Positions 16,548 through 26,114 of a stretch of 64,000 nucleotides of DNA are shown piece after piece. The notes beneath the pieces are model-generated. The model ran no database searches. It saw only the letters and a program-made list of their open reading frames with translations, and had not been told where the DNA came from. The DNA comes from Pedobacter lusitanus (GTDB taxonomy: Bacteria; Bacteroidota; Bacteroidia; Sphingobacteriales; Sphingobacteriaceae), in assembly GCF_040026395.1 (NCBI RefSeq), contig NZ_CP157278.1:5704001-5768000 (forward strand), in the 5' to 3' direction. The first letter of the stretch is position 1, and the number at the start of each line of letters is the position of its first letter. A program made the position numbers and the translations under genes.

Positions 16548-17780
16548 TTACTGCGCCAGTAACTCATCAATCTTTTTCTCAAAAGCTGCTTTATACCTGG
16601 TATAATAATCGCCGGTTCCCGGGCCGTAAAAATCCGTTGTAATTTCTGTTACTTTCCCGCTCTTATTCAAAATCAGGGTAGTTGGAAATACTTTAATCGC
16701 TGTTAACTGCGGTAGTGTTTTCTCTGTATGTAAAGAATCAGATACTGTAGTAGGCGTAATCAGTAATGAATATTTCACATCAAATTTTTTCTGAAACTTA
16801 CGTATACTCGCAGTTGAACGTTTAACGTCAGTAGTGTACTCGTAGGCAAGTCCAATAATTTCTACACCTCTTTGTTTGTTCTTTTTGTAATACTCGCTTA
16901 GAAAGGCTGTTTCGTCCATGCAATTAGGACACCAAGATCCCATTAACTGGATGATCACTACTTTATCTTTAAAACGTTTGTCTTTAATGGAAACCTGTTT
17001 CCCGTCAAGATCAGGAAAACTGAAATTTAAACTTCCATCTTCACCATCTTTAAGTTTAGTAACCTGTTCAGTTGATAAAGCTGCTTTGTCATCTTTTAAT
17101 GCGGTCCATTTTTCTTTTGAAACCGGTCCGCTGTATAGATTACCATCAGTAATATTTCCTTTATTAATCTTTCCGGTAAAGACCATGGCATGAATACCAT
17201 CAAAAGTTGATAGCTGAAGTGAATCTCCGGTTACTATTCCTGACAGATAACGGTAATCACCAGAAGGCGTAAGTATTGAACCTGTTACCTGATTTCCTTT
17301 TTGTGAGAACTGACCAATGGCCTCCCTTTCTGATCCTGTACCTTTTACAAAATCAATTTTCCATTTCCCATCTGCACTTTCAGTTGCATTGCCATTGACA
17401 GCAGGAAAACGAAAAGCCTGTTTTGTTGTTGCAGTGAAAGGCATTACAATATCTTTGGAAGTGGTTTTTCTGATCCATGTTCCGGAAAGGCTGTCTTTTG
17501 ATATAATTTTTAATCTGAATGCAGACTCAAAAACCGGCATATTGATAAATACGGAATCTTTAACGATGGTCACATCATCAGCAAGCATTTTTTCAGGATC
17601 ATTCACAATATAGAATACTGTTTTTCCTTTTTGCTGCTGGATATCCAGGTTAAAAATAATCTTGTTTCCGTCATTTCTTTGCAGTGCAGCACGCCAGGCT
17701 CCCTGCTGAAGAGAAGTCTGTGCCTTTGCACCAACAGATAAAAGGGCTAACAAACCTATAGTCAGGGTCTTTTTATACAT
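16548..17780 (-). CDS. TlpA/ResA-like thioredoxin-domain protein
   Basis: About 410 residues from the ATG at 17780, which gives a signal peptide (MYKKTLTIGLLALLSVGAKAQ); the frame is open 12 codons further. Residues about 25-245 are a beta-rich region of unknown family, and the C-terminal 165 residues are a redoxin/AhpC-TSA fold with GSWCPNCMDE as the redox-active CxxC and the cis-Pro segment FPTTLILNKSGKV. It is a periplasmic thiol-disulfide protein, probably reductive like ResA or TlpA. Such proteins with an N-terminal beta domain are common in this phylum. No partner is adjacent. Confidence 0.88.
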   Translation of the reverse strand: MYKKTLTIGLLALLSVGAKAQTSLQQGAWRAALQRNDGNKIIFNLDIQQQKGKTVFYIVNDPEKMLADDVTIVKDSVFINMPVFESAFRLKIISKDSLSGTWIRKTTSKDIVMPFTATTKQAFRFPAVNGNATESADGKWKIDFVKGTGSEREAIGQFSQKGNQVTGSILTPSGDYRYLSGIVTGDSLQLSTFDGIHAMVFTGKINKGNITDGNLYSGPVSKEKWTALKDDKAALSTEQVTKLKDGEDGSLNFSFPDLDGKQVSIKDKRFKDKVVIIQLMGSWCPNCMDETAFLSEYYKKNKQRGVEIIGLAYEYTTDVKRSTASIRKFQKKFDVKYSLLITPTTVSDSLHTEKTLPQLTAIKVFPTTLILNKSGKVTEITTDFYGPGTGDYYTRYKAAFEKKIDELLAQ

Positions 17781-18032
17781 ATGTTTTATCGATTTTGAGC
17801 TTTGTTTATCAGGCAAATATAAGTATATAGTTAAATTCTACTAATTTTATAGAGTAAGACTATCGTCAAATTAAGCAAAGTCATTCTGTATCTATTTGAT
17901 CAGGTTGCATTCAAATCAGCTATGGTGTCAGGTAAAATAGTGATTTTAATTGCCGGATTTTAAAGAAGAGAGTAATTGTGAAAATATTTCGGGTTTATGA
18001 CTAAAAATAAACCCGAAATATGCAGCTGAATT

Positions 18033-19523
18033 TTATCCTTTATTACCTGTAAAGGTGATCACACCCGTAGCAGGAACCATAATTTCAAAGATTCCATTTG
18101 ACTTTACAGCTATAGGAGCACTGTTTTGCCATCTTGTGTTGCTTTCAGTAGTCTGATAAGCATTTAGCAATCCGGCAGTGAAGCCATCTAAGCGGAGTTT
18201 GCATATCACTGCTTTCTGACCCGGGTTAATTACAACCAGGCTGAACTTACCACTTACCGGATCTTTGTAGGCCGATATTTTCAATGTAGAGTTATTTTGC
18301 AGTTTAGAATCAAAACGAACATAACCCGGATGTATAGCTTTAGAAAACTGTCCCATTACATCATAAGTTTTAGGGAATTCCAGACTGCCATCACTATTAG
18401 TGCCTATGAGGGATTCGTTGTTTTTAACAGCCAGCATACCCAGCCAGTATACAAATGCACTGACATTACATTCTGCCAGGAATTTATGCATGCTTGTTGC
18501 CAGTTTTAACCCACCAGTGATTGTACCATCATAAGTACCGCCATCATCAGAGGTCTCAGTTAACCAGACTGGTTTGTTCCCCGTACTGAATGTCCAGGGT
18601 TTTGGATTCTGGTTCAAACCCCTTTTGCCAAAAATAAGATCGCCGATTTCTACATAGCCATGTCCGGCCAGGATATCGACATTGGATTTATCCATTCCAG
18701 ACAAAAAAGAATTAGCTGTTCCCCAGGCTGCATTTTCAGAAGAGATAATTTTGGTAGAAGTTAAGCCTGCATCATTTAAAGCAGGACGAAGATTGTTGGT
18801 TAAAAATTCACCCAGATGTTTTGAATCCCAGTAAGAAGCATCCCAGTCAGAAAAAATATTCTCCGGCTCATTGGTTGGTGAAATTGCATAAAAGTTAATT
18901 CCTTCATTCTGATAAGCTTTTGTAAATCCTGAAATATAACGGGCAAAATCTGTAGAGCAGCACTTGAAATTAAGGCCATTGAAATTTTTGGCACTTTCGC
19001 TGTCCGGATTTGTTTTCATATACAGCGGAGGTGTCCAGGCACTGGCAAACATGATAGGTAACTGATAACGTTCTTTTGCTTTTTTCAGGATCCAGAGCTG
19101 GCCAATCTGTTCCTTCTGGTCTTCAGTTAGTTTTTTGTATTCCGCACCATTTACATCCATATCAATATCCGAACCTGCCGGTTTGATGGTTACCACACCA
19201 CTTTGTTTATCAAAAGGATAACTGCGGATAATTTTTCCACGGATGATAGTCAGCTGTAAGCCTGTTTCTCCCCACAGGTAATTCATAATGCTATCTCTTT
19301 TAGGAGATTCAAAAAAAGGAGTAATGCGTCCGCCAAAAGCACCAAAACCTTCAATCTTCTGGTAGGTCTTGTTCCAGGATAGTGTAATGTTTGCCGTGTC
19401 TTTAGTGACTTCTACAGCATCGTTTTTCGCATTGCTGAGCTTTTGCTGAAGCTGTACATTTTCTTTTTTACAGGATAAAGCCAGTAATACCGGCACAAAT
19501 AAAATCAGATGGGATAATTTCAT
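18033..19523 (-). CDS. Glycoside hydrolase family 30 lipoprotein
   Basis: About 496 residues from the ATG at 19523, giving a lipoprotein signal (LILFVPVLLALSC). The TIM barrel starts at NKTYQKIEGFGAFGGRITPFF, the acid/base Glu is in ISPTNEPEN and the nucleophile Glu in VWLTETSDDGG. The C-terminal 90 residues form the linked beta-sandwich typical of GH30. The family covers glucosylceramidases, beta-1,6-glucanases and glucurono- or arabinoxylanases; the subfamily could not be settled here. It is a surface-attached enzyme, transcribed alone and divergent from cobQ. Confidence 0.9.
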   Translation of the reverse strand: MKLSHLILFVPVLLALSCKKENVQLQQKLSNAKNDAVEVTKDTANITLSWNKTYQKIEGFGAFGGRITPFFESPKRDSIMNYLWGETGLQLTIIRGKIIRSYPFDKQSGVVTIKPAGSDIDMDVNGAEYKKLTEDQKEQIGQLWILKKAKERYQLPIMFASAWTPPLYMKTNPDSESAKNFNGLNFKCCSTDFARYISGFTKAYQNEGINFYAISPTNEPENIFSDWDASYWDSKHLGEFLTNNLRPALNDAGLTSTKIISSENAAWGTANSFLSGMDKSNVDILAGHGYVEIGDLIFGKRGLNQNPKPWTFSTGNKPVWLTETSDDGGTYDGTITGGLKLATSMHKFLAECNVSAFVYWLGMLAVKNNESLIGTNSDGSLEFPKTYDVMGQFSKAIHPGYVRFDSKLQNNSTLKISAYKDPVSGKFSLVVINPGQKAVICKLRLDGFTAGLLNAYQTTESNTRWQNSAPIAVKSNGIFEIMVPATGVITFTGNKG

Positions 19524-19683
19524 GGTTAAAATATTGTTTTTCAAGTATGAGGTATTGTTATTAATTGAATATTAAGATAATGGAAAGGAATTGGATTTTA
19601 GTTGTCGTGCAAAAACTATTTGAAGGTCAGCAGCAGTTAAATTGCATTGTTAAGCTCTGATAAATTGTGTAAGCTTGCATTTC

Positions 19684-21162
19684 ATGGAAATTCAAAGGAA
19701 ACTCAAACCCATAATGTTTGTTGGAACCTCATCTGATGTAGGTAAAAGTGTGATTACGGCCGGATTTTGCCGGATCTTTAAGCAGGATGGCTATTCGCCC
19801 GCGCCATTTAAAGCGCAGAATATGTCGCTGAATAGTTATGCTACTCCACAGGGGCTGGAAATAGGCAGAGCACAGGCTGTGCAGGCCGAAGCAGCTGGTA
19901 TTCCCTGTCATACAGACATGAACCCGGTGTTACTTAAACCTACCAATGATCAGACTGCACAGGTTATTCTGAATGGAAAACCTATAGGTAATCAAAGTGC
20001 GAAGGAATATTTTTTATCTGCAGACCGGGATGAATTGTTTGAAGAGGTTAAACGGGCATGGCAAAGATTAGCCTCACGCTACTCACCAATTGTCATGGAA
20101 GGAGCAGGGAGTATCTCAGAATTGAATCTCAAAAAACGTGATATTACCAATATGCGGATGGCGATAGCTGCCGGTGCGGCAACTTATCTCATTACAGATA
20201 TTGACAGGGGAGGAATTTTTGCCAGCCTCTATGGAACGATGACTTTACTGGAACCTGAAGAAAAAGCCTGTATTAAAGGAATTATAATTAATAAATTCCG
20301 TGGTGATGCTGATCTTTTTCAGGATGGAAAAAAAATGATAGAAGAGTTGTGCGGAGTCCCGGTTATCGGAATTATTCCTTATTTCAAAGATATTTTTATT
20401 GAAGAAGAAGATGCGGTCTCCCTGAAACTGAAACGTAACCAGCCGGCAAGTGGAAAAGTCAATATTGCTGTTGTGCTTTTAAGCAGGATGTCTAATTTTA
20501 CAGATTTTGACCGTTTAGATAAAGACAGCAGAATCAATCTGTATTATACACATACAATAACGGGCATTTCTCAGGCTGATATTATTATCCTGCCAGGCAG
20601 TAAAAATACGATTGAAGATCTGATGGAACTCAGAGCTAACGGGCTTGCTGATGCCATTATTCTTGCCCGTTCAGCCGGTAAGACTGTGATCGGTATTTGC
20701 GGGGGATATCAGATGATGGGTAAGATTATCAGAGATCCGCAGCAGATTGAGTCTGCAGCCGGAGAAATCGCCGGACTGGATATTTTACCGGTAGAAACCA
20801 TATTACTGTCAGAAAAAACAACCAGACAATGCCATTTTACTTACCGGCATTTTCCCGGAGAATGTATGGGTTATGAAATTCATATGGGCGAAACACTGGT
20901 CCATGGAGAAGGCAGACCTGTAGCGTATCTCGAAGAAAAACAGACTGACGGTTATTTTTTGTCAGAAAAATGCTGGGGTTCCTATCTGCATGGGATTCTG
21001 GATAATCAGGTAGTCATCAATGATTTGGTCGCTCCATATACAGATTTGCAGGTAGAATCTGTCGATTATCTTGAGTTCCGGAGCCAGCAATATGATAAAT
21101 TAGCTTTATTATTGAGAGAAAACCTGGATATTGACCAGGTATATCAGCATATCAAAGATTAA
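19684..21162 (+). CDS. cobQ: Cobyric acid synthase
   Basis: 492 residues from the ATG at 19684 (a TTG nine bases earlier is also in frame). CobQ amidates adenosyl-cobyrinic acid a,c-diamide at four positions. The N-terminal P-loop-like MFVGTSSDVGKS and FKAQNMSLNSYAT, and the C-terminal class I amidotransferase region with the Cys in VIGICGGYQMMG and the His in CWGSYLHGIL, are all present. It is the first gene of a tightly packed run: the next gene begins four bases after its stop. Confidence 0.95.
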   Translation: MEIQRKLKPIMFVGTSSDVGKSVITAGFCRIFKQDGYSPAPFKAQNMSLNSYATPQGLEIGRAQAVQAEAAGIPCHTDMNPVLLKPTNDQTAQVILNGKPIGNQSAKEYFLSADRDELFEEVKRAWQRLASRYSPIVMEGAGSISELNLKKRDITNMRMAIAAGAATYLITDIDRGGIFASLYGTMTLLEPEEKACIKGIIINKFRGDADLFQDGKKMIEELCGVPVIGIIPYFKDIFIEEEDAVSLKLKRNQPASGKVNIAVVLLSRMSNFTDFDRLDKDSRINLYYTHTITGISQADIIILPGSKNTIEDLMELRANGLADAIILARSAGKTVIGICGGYQMMGKIIRDPQQIESAAGEIAGLDILPVETILLSEKTTRQCHFTYRHFPGECMGYEIHMGETLVHGEGRPVAYLEEKQTDGYFLSEKCWGSYLHGILDNQVVINDLVAPYTDLQVESVDYLEFRSQQYDKLALLLRENLDIDQVYQHIKD

Positions 21163-21166
21163 TCAA

Positions 21167-22180
21167 ATGTTTCAGGGACACGGGGACGACGGATATTTAC
21201 ACCGGCAGACATTAGCCGCAGATTTTAGCACTAATGTCTGGTATGGCGGGGCACCAAAAGGATTAAAGGAACATCTTTTTGCACAATGGGATAATGTACA
21301 GCATTATCCCGAGGTACTTGCAGAAAGTCTTACCGCAAAAATAGCCGGTTCATATGGCTTTAAAGCCGAAAATATATTGGTAACCAATGGGAGTACAGAG
21401 AGTATTTATCTGGTTGCCCAGGCTTATCAGCATCAGAAGACAACCATTACAATTCCGGCTTTTGCAGAATATGAAGATGCCTGTAAACTATTTGGTCATG
21501 AAATCAGATTGCTGGATTGGTCAGCACTGGAGACTGGGCTTATGCCTGATAACGGGCTGCTGTTTATTTGTAACCCGAATAATCCAACAGGGGCGGTAAT
21601 CGAAGATCTGGAGAAATTGATACGGAAATATCCTGATCTGCTTTTTGTTGTTGATGAAGCATTTATTGAATTTACACTAGTGGTCAGTTCAGTGATTAAT
21701 CTCATTGAAAAATACAGTAACCTGATTGTTTTACGCTCGATGACCAAAGCTTATGCGATTCCCGGTTTGAGATTGGGGTATATAGCTGCAAATATTTCTT
21801 TGATTGACCGGTTAAGATCTTTTAAATTGCCATGGGCAGTAAATACGATGGCAATCGCAGCCGGACACTTTATTTTTGACCATTACCAGGACCTGCAAAT
21901 TCCTGTTCATCAGTTATTGGCTGATAAAACTGAATTGATAAAGGAACTACCAGCTGATCTGCTGACTGTTTATCCCGGGCATACCCATTTTTTTCTTGCA
22001 AAGACAAATTTTCAAACCGGAGCAGCATTAAAACAGTTTTTACTGAAAGAATTTAATATATTGATCCGTGATGCAGGAAATTTTAGAGGACTTAGTGCCG
22101 GGCATATTCGTATGGCTACTTTAAGTAAGGATAAAAATCAATTACTGATCAATGCTTTAGCTGAATGGAAACATATATAA
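21167..22180 (+). CDS. L-threonine-O-3-phosphate decarboxylase / HisC-like aminotransferase (Salmonella CobD type)
   Basis: 337 residues from the ATG at 21167, four bases after cobQ; an in-frame TTG inside cobQ is unlikely to be used. It is a fold-type I PLP enzyme with FCNPNNPTG-type substrate motif LFICNPNNPTGAV, VVDEAFIEF and the PLP-lysine segment LRSMTKAYAIPGLRLGY. In a B12 locus between cobQ and cbiB it is expected to make (R)-1-aminopropan-2-ol phosphate for the nucleotide loop. HisC activity is the alternative, but no his genes are near. Confidence 0.9.
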   Translation: MFQGHGDDGYLHRQTLAADFSTNVWYGGAPKGLKEHLFAQWDNVQHYPEVLAESLTAKIAGSYGFKAENILVTNGSTESIYLVAQAYQHQKTTITIPAFAEYEDACKLFGHEIRLLDWSALETGLMPDNGLLFICNPNNPTGAVIEDLEKLIRKYPDLLFVVDEAFIEFTLVVSSVINLIEKYSNLIVLRSMTKAYAIPGLRLGYIAANISLIDRLRSFKLPWAVNTMAIAAGHFIFDHYQDLQIPVHQLLADKTELIKELPADLLTVYPGHTHFFLAKTNFQTGAALKQFLLKEFNILIRDAGNFRGLSAGHIRMATLSKDKNQLLINALAEWKHI

Positions 22181-23100
22181 TTATCATTATTCCTTTGCTT
22201 GCAGGTTATCTGCTTGATCTGATCTTCGGTGATCCGGAAGGTTTGCCTCATCCGGTCAGATTTTTTGGGAGCCTGATTTCCTTTGCTGAAAAGCAGCTGA
22301 ACAAAGGAAGGTTCAGATTTGTCAAAGGTATGTTGATGGCAATCGTATTTTGCGCAGGTACATTTTTGTTTTTCTACGGGGCTATACATTTCATGTTAAG
22401 TCACAGCGTGCCGGTCTATTTTCTGTTTGCTACGGCATTTGTGTATTATGCGCTGGCCAATAAGGGGCTGATTACAGAAGGAAAGCAAGTATTTGATGCA
22501 TTAAAATATAAAGGTCTTGAGGCAGGCAGAGTACGTCTGTCCAGGATAGTAGGCCGGGATACTTCCAATCTCGATGCCCAGCAGATTCGCGTGGCTGTAT
22601 TCGAAACCATGTCAGAGAATCTGAGTGATGGTGTAATTGCACCTTTGTTCTTTTATTTTGTAGCTGGCATACCCGGGATGCTTACCTATAAGATGATTAA
22701 TACTATGGATTCCATGATAGGATACCGTAATGACAGGTATGAGTATTTCGGCAAATTTGCGGCCCGCCTGGATGATGTGGCCAATTTTATTCCGGCCCGT
22801 ATCACTACCATTCTGATGCTGATGGTTACCTTTAGTATGCGTGGATGGCAGTATGTACTGAAATATGGTCATCAGCACAAAAGCCCCAATGCAGGGTATC
22901 CTGAAGCCGCGCTGGCCGGAATTCTGGATGTCCAGTTTGGCGGCCCTAATGTTTATCATGGTATTCTGGTAGATAAACCGCTGATAGGCAGTAACAGCAG
23001 AGAAATCAAACATGAAGAATTCAGGATGGTCAGCAGTATCAACCAGGGCGTATGTCTGATCATGGTTTTATCAATGGTTATTTATTTCTTTCAGGTATAA
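22165..23100 (+). CDS. cbiB: Adenosylcobinamide-phosphate synthase CbiB
   Basis: A 311-residue integral membrane protein joining aminopropanol phosphate to cobyric acid. Diagnostic blocks are LDLIFGDPEGLPHPVRFFG at the N-terminus, IVGRDTSNLD, YRNDRYEYFGKFAARLDD and ILDVQFGGPNVYHG. Several hydrophobic helices are visible. It overlaps the preceding decarboxylase gene by 16 bases, which implies translational coupling of the two enzymes that act in sequence. Confidence 0.95.
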   Translation: METYIIIIIPLLAGYLLDLIFGDPEGLPHPVRFFGSLISFAEKQLNKGRFRFVKGMLMAIVFCAGTFLFFYGAIHFMLSHSVPVYFLFATAFVYYALANKGLITEGKQVFDALKYKGLEAGRVRLSRIVGRDTSNLDAQQIRVAVFETMSENLSDGVIAPLFFYFVAGIPGMLTYKMINTMDSMIGYRNDRYEYFGKFAARLDDVANFIPARITTILMLMVTFSMRGWQYVLKYGHQHKSPNAGYPEAALAGILDVQFGGPNVYHGILVDKPLIGSNSREIKHEEFRMVSSINQGVCLIMVLSMVIYFFQV

Positions 23101-23149
23101 GATCAGTATCATTCTTCTTCCATGAAAATTCTCATTAAACTTGTGCCCA

Positions 23150-23686
23150 ATGGCTGATATATCCCGGAAATACATCATTAGCGGAGGTCCCGGAGCAGGA
23201 AAATCAACATTGACTGACGGGTTAAGACAGCAAGGGTATTTTTGCGCCGAAGAGGTATCCAGAAAGATGATTATCCAGGAAAAAGCAAAAGGATCTTTTT
23301 GTCTGCCCTGGATGGATGTTTCCTGTTTCTCTGTCAAAGTACTGGATGAAATGATCATTTCCTGGAACAGTGCACCAGCAAATGAAATCACTTTTTTTGA
23401 TAGAGGTATTCCTGATATCATTGCCTATCTGAGTGTTGCCGGAATAGCAGTTCCGGAAAAATACTATACCAGCTTAATAAATTATCCTTATCATAAACAG
23501 GTTTTTATCCTTCCGCCCTGGCAGGATATATACGTTCAGGACAGCGAACGCTGGCAGACTTTTGAAGAGTCAGTTGTGATTTATGAAGCCATCATAGATA
23601 CCTATACCGACTGTGGATTTGAGCTGATTGAGGTGCCTAAAAACACCAGTCAGAGCCGCGTTGCATTTATCCTTGATTTTATCTAG
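23150..23686 (+). CDS. P-loop ATPase of the AAA_28 type in the B12 operon
   Basis: 178 residues from the ATG at 23150. The Walker A is GGPGAGKST (12-20). Further conserved-looking parts are CAEEVSRKMI, a Walker-B-like EITFFDRGIPDIIAYL and a lid-like segment around DSERWQTFEES. The size and layout resemble small-molecule kinases as much as AAA ATPases. It lies 49 bases after cbiB and just before the cobalamin riboswitch. It is a candidate for the otherwise missing L-threonine kinase that feeds the decarboxylase two genes upstream, but that is inference only. Its stop codon overlaps the riboswitch promoter. Confidence 0.75.
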   Translation: MADISRKYIISGGPGAGKSTLTDGLRQQGYFCAEEVSRKMIIQEKAKGSFCLPWMDVSCFSVKVLDEMIISWNSAPANEITFFDRGIPDIIAYLSVAGIAVPEKYYTSLINYPYHKQVFILPPWQDIYVQDSERWQTFEESVVIYEAIIDTYTDCGFELIEVPKNTSQSRVAFILDFI

Positions 23687-23691
23687 GTTTG
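23661..23691 (+). promoter_or_regulatory. Promoter for cobalamin riboswitch-btu operon
   Basis: TTG (23661-23663), a 20-base spacer, then TAGGTTTG (23684-23691) fit the Bacteroidota -33/-7 pattern well. The -7 box begins on the TAG stop of the ATPase gene, so the uptake operon starts its own transcript right there. Confidence 0.65.
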
Positions 23692-23725
23692 CAGGCGTAA
23701 GGCTGCATTTTATTTTTACAAAATC

Positions 23726-23866
23726 TAAAATGCTTTAAGGGAATACCGGTGTAAATCCGGAACAGTCTCCGCTGCTGTAAACCTCGTTAAAAAAACTGTT
23801 GTAATACCACTTTCTGTAAGAAGGGAAGGTGACAGTTGGAGGAAGTCAGAAGACCTGCCTTATCAA
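23726..23866 (+). ncRNA. Cobalamin riboswitch upstream of B12 uptake operon
   Basis: Recognised from ordered consensus blocks: GGGAATACCGGTGTAAATCC near 23748, CCGCTGCTGTAA shortly after, a GGGAAGG block at 23823-23829 and the B12-box AAGTCAGAAGACCTGCC at 23843-23859. The first gene starts about 40 bases after the B12-box, leaving room for a translational switch. It should repress the substrate-binding, permease, ATPase and receptor genes when adenosylcobalamin is abundant. Confidence 0.93.
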
Positions 23867-23903
23867 TAGTTATTAAATGCTTTCGGAAGAAAGGCTAAAC
23901 TTT

Positions 23904-25073
23904 ATGATGAAAAAAATAAATTATCCTTCATTCAGCAGAATATTCCCCTGTCTGATAGTTTCCCTGTTGCTGATTACTTCATGCAAACAGAACCATTCTG
24001 GTCAAAAACATACCTCAGCAAAAACCGGCAGTGCAGAAATTAAATATGCCAAAGGCTTTAATATCGATTATTATGATCATTATAAGCTGGTCAGTATTTA
24101 TTCGGGTATGGGGGCAAAGCCAGATACGGTACAGTATGTTTTATTAGCTAAAGGCGTAAAAGCTCCCGAAGGTTATAAAAAAGCACAGCTGATTGAAATT
24201 CCCGTTAAAAGTCTGGTGGCTATGTCATCTATGCATATTGCTCTGGCAGATTTTGTGGGAGCTGCCGATGCAATCACAGGTCTTGGAAGTCTGAAATATG
24301 TGAGCTCAGAGACCGTGAGGAAAAACATTGCAGCAGGTAAAGTAAAAGAAGTAGGAATAGACGGGACAATGAATGATGAAGTCCTGATCAGTATGAAACC
24401 GGGTTTGGTTATGGTCATGGGGAGTCCCGATGCCAAATTCAGTAAATATGAAACCTTATCTGGTGCCGGTGTGCCGGTCATGCTGAATTCAGAATGGCTG
24501 GAAACTACGCCGCTTGGCCGCGCAGAATGGGTTAAACTTATGGCAGCGCTCATGGACAGGGAAAAATTTGTCAATACTAAATTTGACGCCCTGGAGAAAG
24601 AATATAAACGTCTGGCTGCAATTGGTGCAAAGGCAGTCAATAAACCGTCTCTGATCTGCGGAATGCCTTACAAAGGGACGTGGTACGTGCCAGATGGAGA
24701 TAGTTATATGGTTCAGTTTCTGAAAGATGCCGGTACAACCTATAACTGGGCAAACATACATGGAAAAGGCAGTTTACCACTTAGTTTTGAAGCTGTGGCT
24801 CCGGTAGCACTAAAAGCTGATTTCTGGCTGAATGTCGGAACCGTGGACAGTAAAAATGATATTAAGGCAATCGATAGCCGATATGCAGAATTTAAGCCCT
24901 TTAAAGATAATCATATCTTCAACTTCAATAAAAAAGTAAACGATATCGGTTCCAATGATTACTGGGAATCCGGGGCGGTAAACCCTCAGCTGGTTCTGGG
25001 TGATTTAATCAGGATTTTTCATCCTGAATTACTGCCGGATCATCAGCTCGTTTATTACAAGCAATTGAATTAA
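23904..25073 (+). CDS. Cobalamin ABC transporter substrate-binding lipoprotein (BtuF-like)
   Basis: About 389 residues; the frame opens at 23877 but the Met at 23904 (or 23907) starts a lipoprotein signal with lipobox LLLITSC. The mature part has the BtuF/FecB-like two-lobe periplasmic binding fold: LVAMSSMHIALADFVGAADAITG, MKPGLVMVMG and WENWV-like SNDYWESGAVNPQLVLGDLIRIFHPEL at the end. It directly follows the cobalamin riboswitch and precedes FecCD-type permease and ATPase genes, so cobalamin or cobinamide is the expected ligand. Confidence 0.9.
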   Translation: MMKKINYPSFSRIFPCLIVSLLLITSCKQNHSGQKHTSAKTGSAEIKYAKGFNIDYYDHYKLVSIYSGMGAKPDTVQYVLLAKGVKAPEGYKKAQLIEIPVKSLVAMSSMHIALADFVGAADAITGLGSLKYVSSETVRKNIAAGKVKEVGIDGTMNDEVLISMKPGLVMVMGSPDAKFSKYETLSGAGVPVMLNSEWLETTPLGRAEWVKLMAALMDREKFVNTKFDALEKEYKRLAAIGAKAVNKPSLICGMPYKGTWYVPDGDSYMVQFLKDAGTTYNWANIHGKGSLPLSFEAVAPVALKADFWLNVGTVDSKNDIKAIDSRYAEFKPFKDNHIFNFNKKVNDIGSNDYWESGAVNPQLVLGDLIRIFHPELLPDHQLVYYKQLN

Positions 25074-25085
25074 TTCCTTAAGAAA

Positions 25086-26114
25086 TTGAATAAAATAAAA
25101 GTTTCAGTATTGCTGGCCATATTACTGGTGGCTTTTCTTCTTGATGTGGCTCTGGGCTCTGTAGATATTCCCCTGAAGGAAGTTATCAAAGCTTTATTTA
25201 CTTCTGGTTCAGGAAATGATACCTGGATTTATATTATTGAACAGATCAGGCTGCCCAAAGCACTGACAGCTATTATTGTCGGCTGCGGTTTATCGGTAAG
25301 CGGTTTACAGATGCAGACACTGTTCAGGAACCCCCTTGCAGGACCCTCAGTTTTAGGGATTACTGCCGGAGCAAGTTTGGGGGTGGCCTTAGTTATGCTT
25401 TCGGCCGGGAGTATTACGAGTTTGTATACCATTAAAGAACTGGGGATCTCAGGCAGCTGGTTAATCATAACAGCATCTTCTTTAGGAGCAGCTTTGATTA
25501 TGATCCTGATAGTTTCTATTTCTTCCTCTTTAAAAGATAATGTTATTGTACTGATTGTAGGCGTAATGATTGGGAATATCACACTTTCCTTAATTAGTAT
25601 CTGGCAGTATTTCAGTTCGCCGGAGCTGATTAAAGATTATCTGCTCTGGACTTTTGGTTCGCTGGGCGGAGTGACAGGCGGACAGCTGACGATACTTGCT
25701 GTTGTGGTTGCGGCCGGACTGTTAATTTCATTCCTGTCTTCAAAATTACTTGATGCTTTATTGTTAGGCGATAATTATGCACGTAGTATGGGGCTGACGG
25801 TAAAACGTGCCCGTATACTGATTATTGGCAGTACCAGCATTTTAGCCGGAGGCATAACCGCATTTTGCGGACCTATTGGTTTTATCGGTATTGCAGTACC
25901 ACATTTAGCCAGGGCTTTATTTAATACATCGAATCATCGTGTGCTGATTCCGGCATGCTGCCTGATTGGAACTGTGCTGATGCTGATCTGCGATATTGTA
26001 GCACAATTGCCAGGTAGTCAGACCGTTTTGCCTATTAACGTGATTACTGCACTGGTGGGGTCACCGGTAGTCATCTGGATTATAGCAGGGCCCACTAAAC
26101 TAAGAGGATTCTAA
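25086..26114 (+). CDS. FecCD-family ABC permease (BtuC-like)
   Basis: A 342-residue multi-spanning permease starting at a TTG codon (25086), 12 bases after the binding-protein stop. Family blocks are IIEQIRLPKALTAIIVGCGLSVSG, LQMQTLFRNPLAGPSVLGITAGA, GVMIGNITLSLISIWQ, WTFGSLGG and the coupling region FCGPIGFIGIAVPHLARAL, which contacts the ATPase. The stop overlaps the next ATG by one base (TAATG). Cobalamin is the substrate by context. Confidence 0.92.
   Translation: MNKIKVSVLLAILLVAFLLDVALGSVDIPLKEVIKALFTSGSGNDTWIYIIEQIRLPKALTAIIVGCGLSVSGLQMQTLFRNPLAGPSVLGITAGASLGVALVMLSAGSITSLYTIKELGISGSWLIITASSLGAALIMILIVSISSSLKDNVIVLIVGVMIGNITLSLISIWQYFSSPELIKDYLLWTFGSLGGVTGGQLTILAVVVAAGLLISFLSSKLLDALLLGDNYARSMGLTVKRARILIIGSTSILAGGITAFCGPIGFIGIAVPHLARALFNTSNHRVLIPACCLIGTVLMLICDIVAQLPGSQTVLPINVITALVGSPVVIWIIAGPTKLRGF

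Noticed and set aside
22138..25582. Long antisense ORFs within the cobalamin genes, e.g. minus-strand frames at 22612-23013, 24173-24640 and 25229-25582.
   Set aside because: They lie fully inside well-supported genes on the other strand and show no family motifs.
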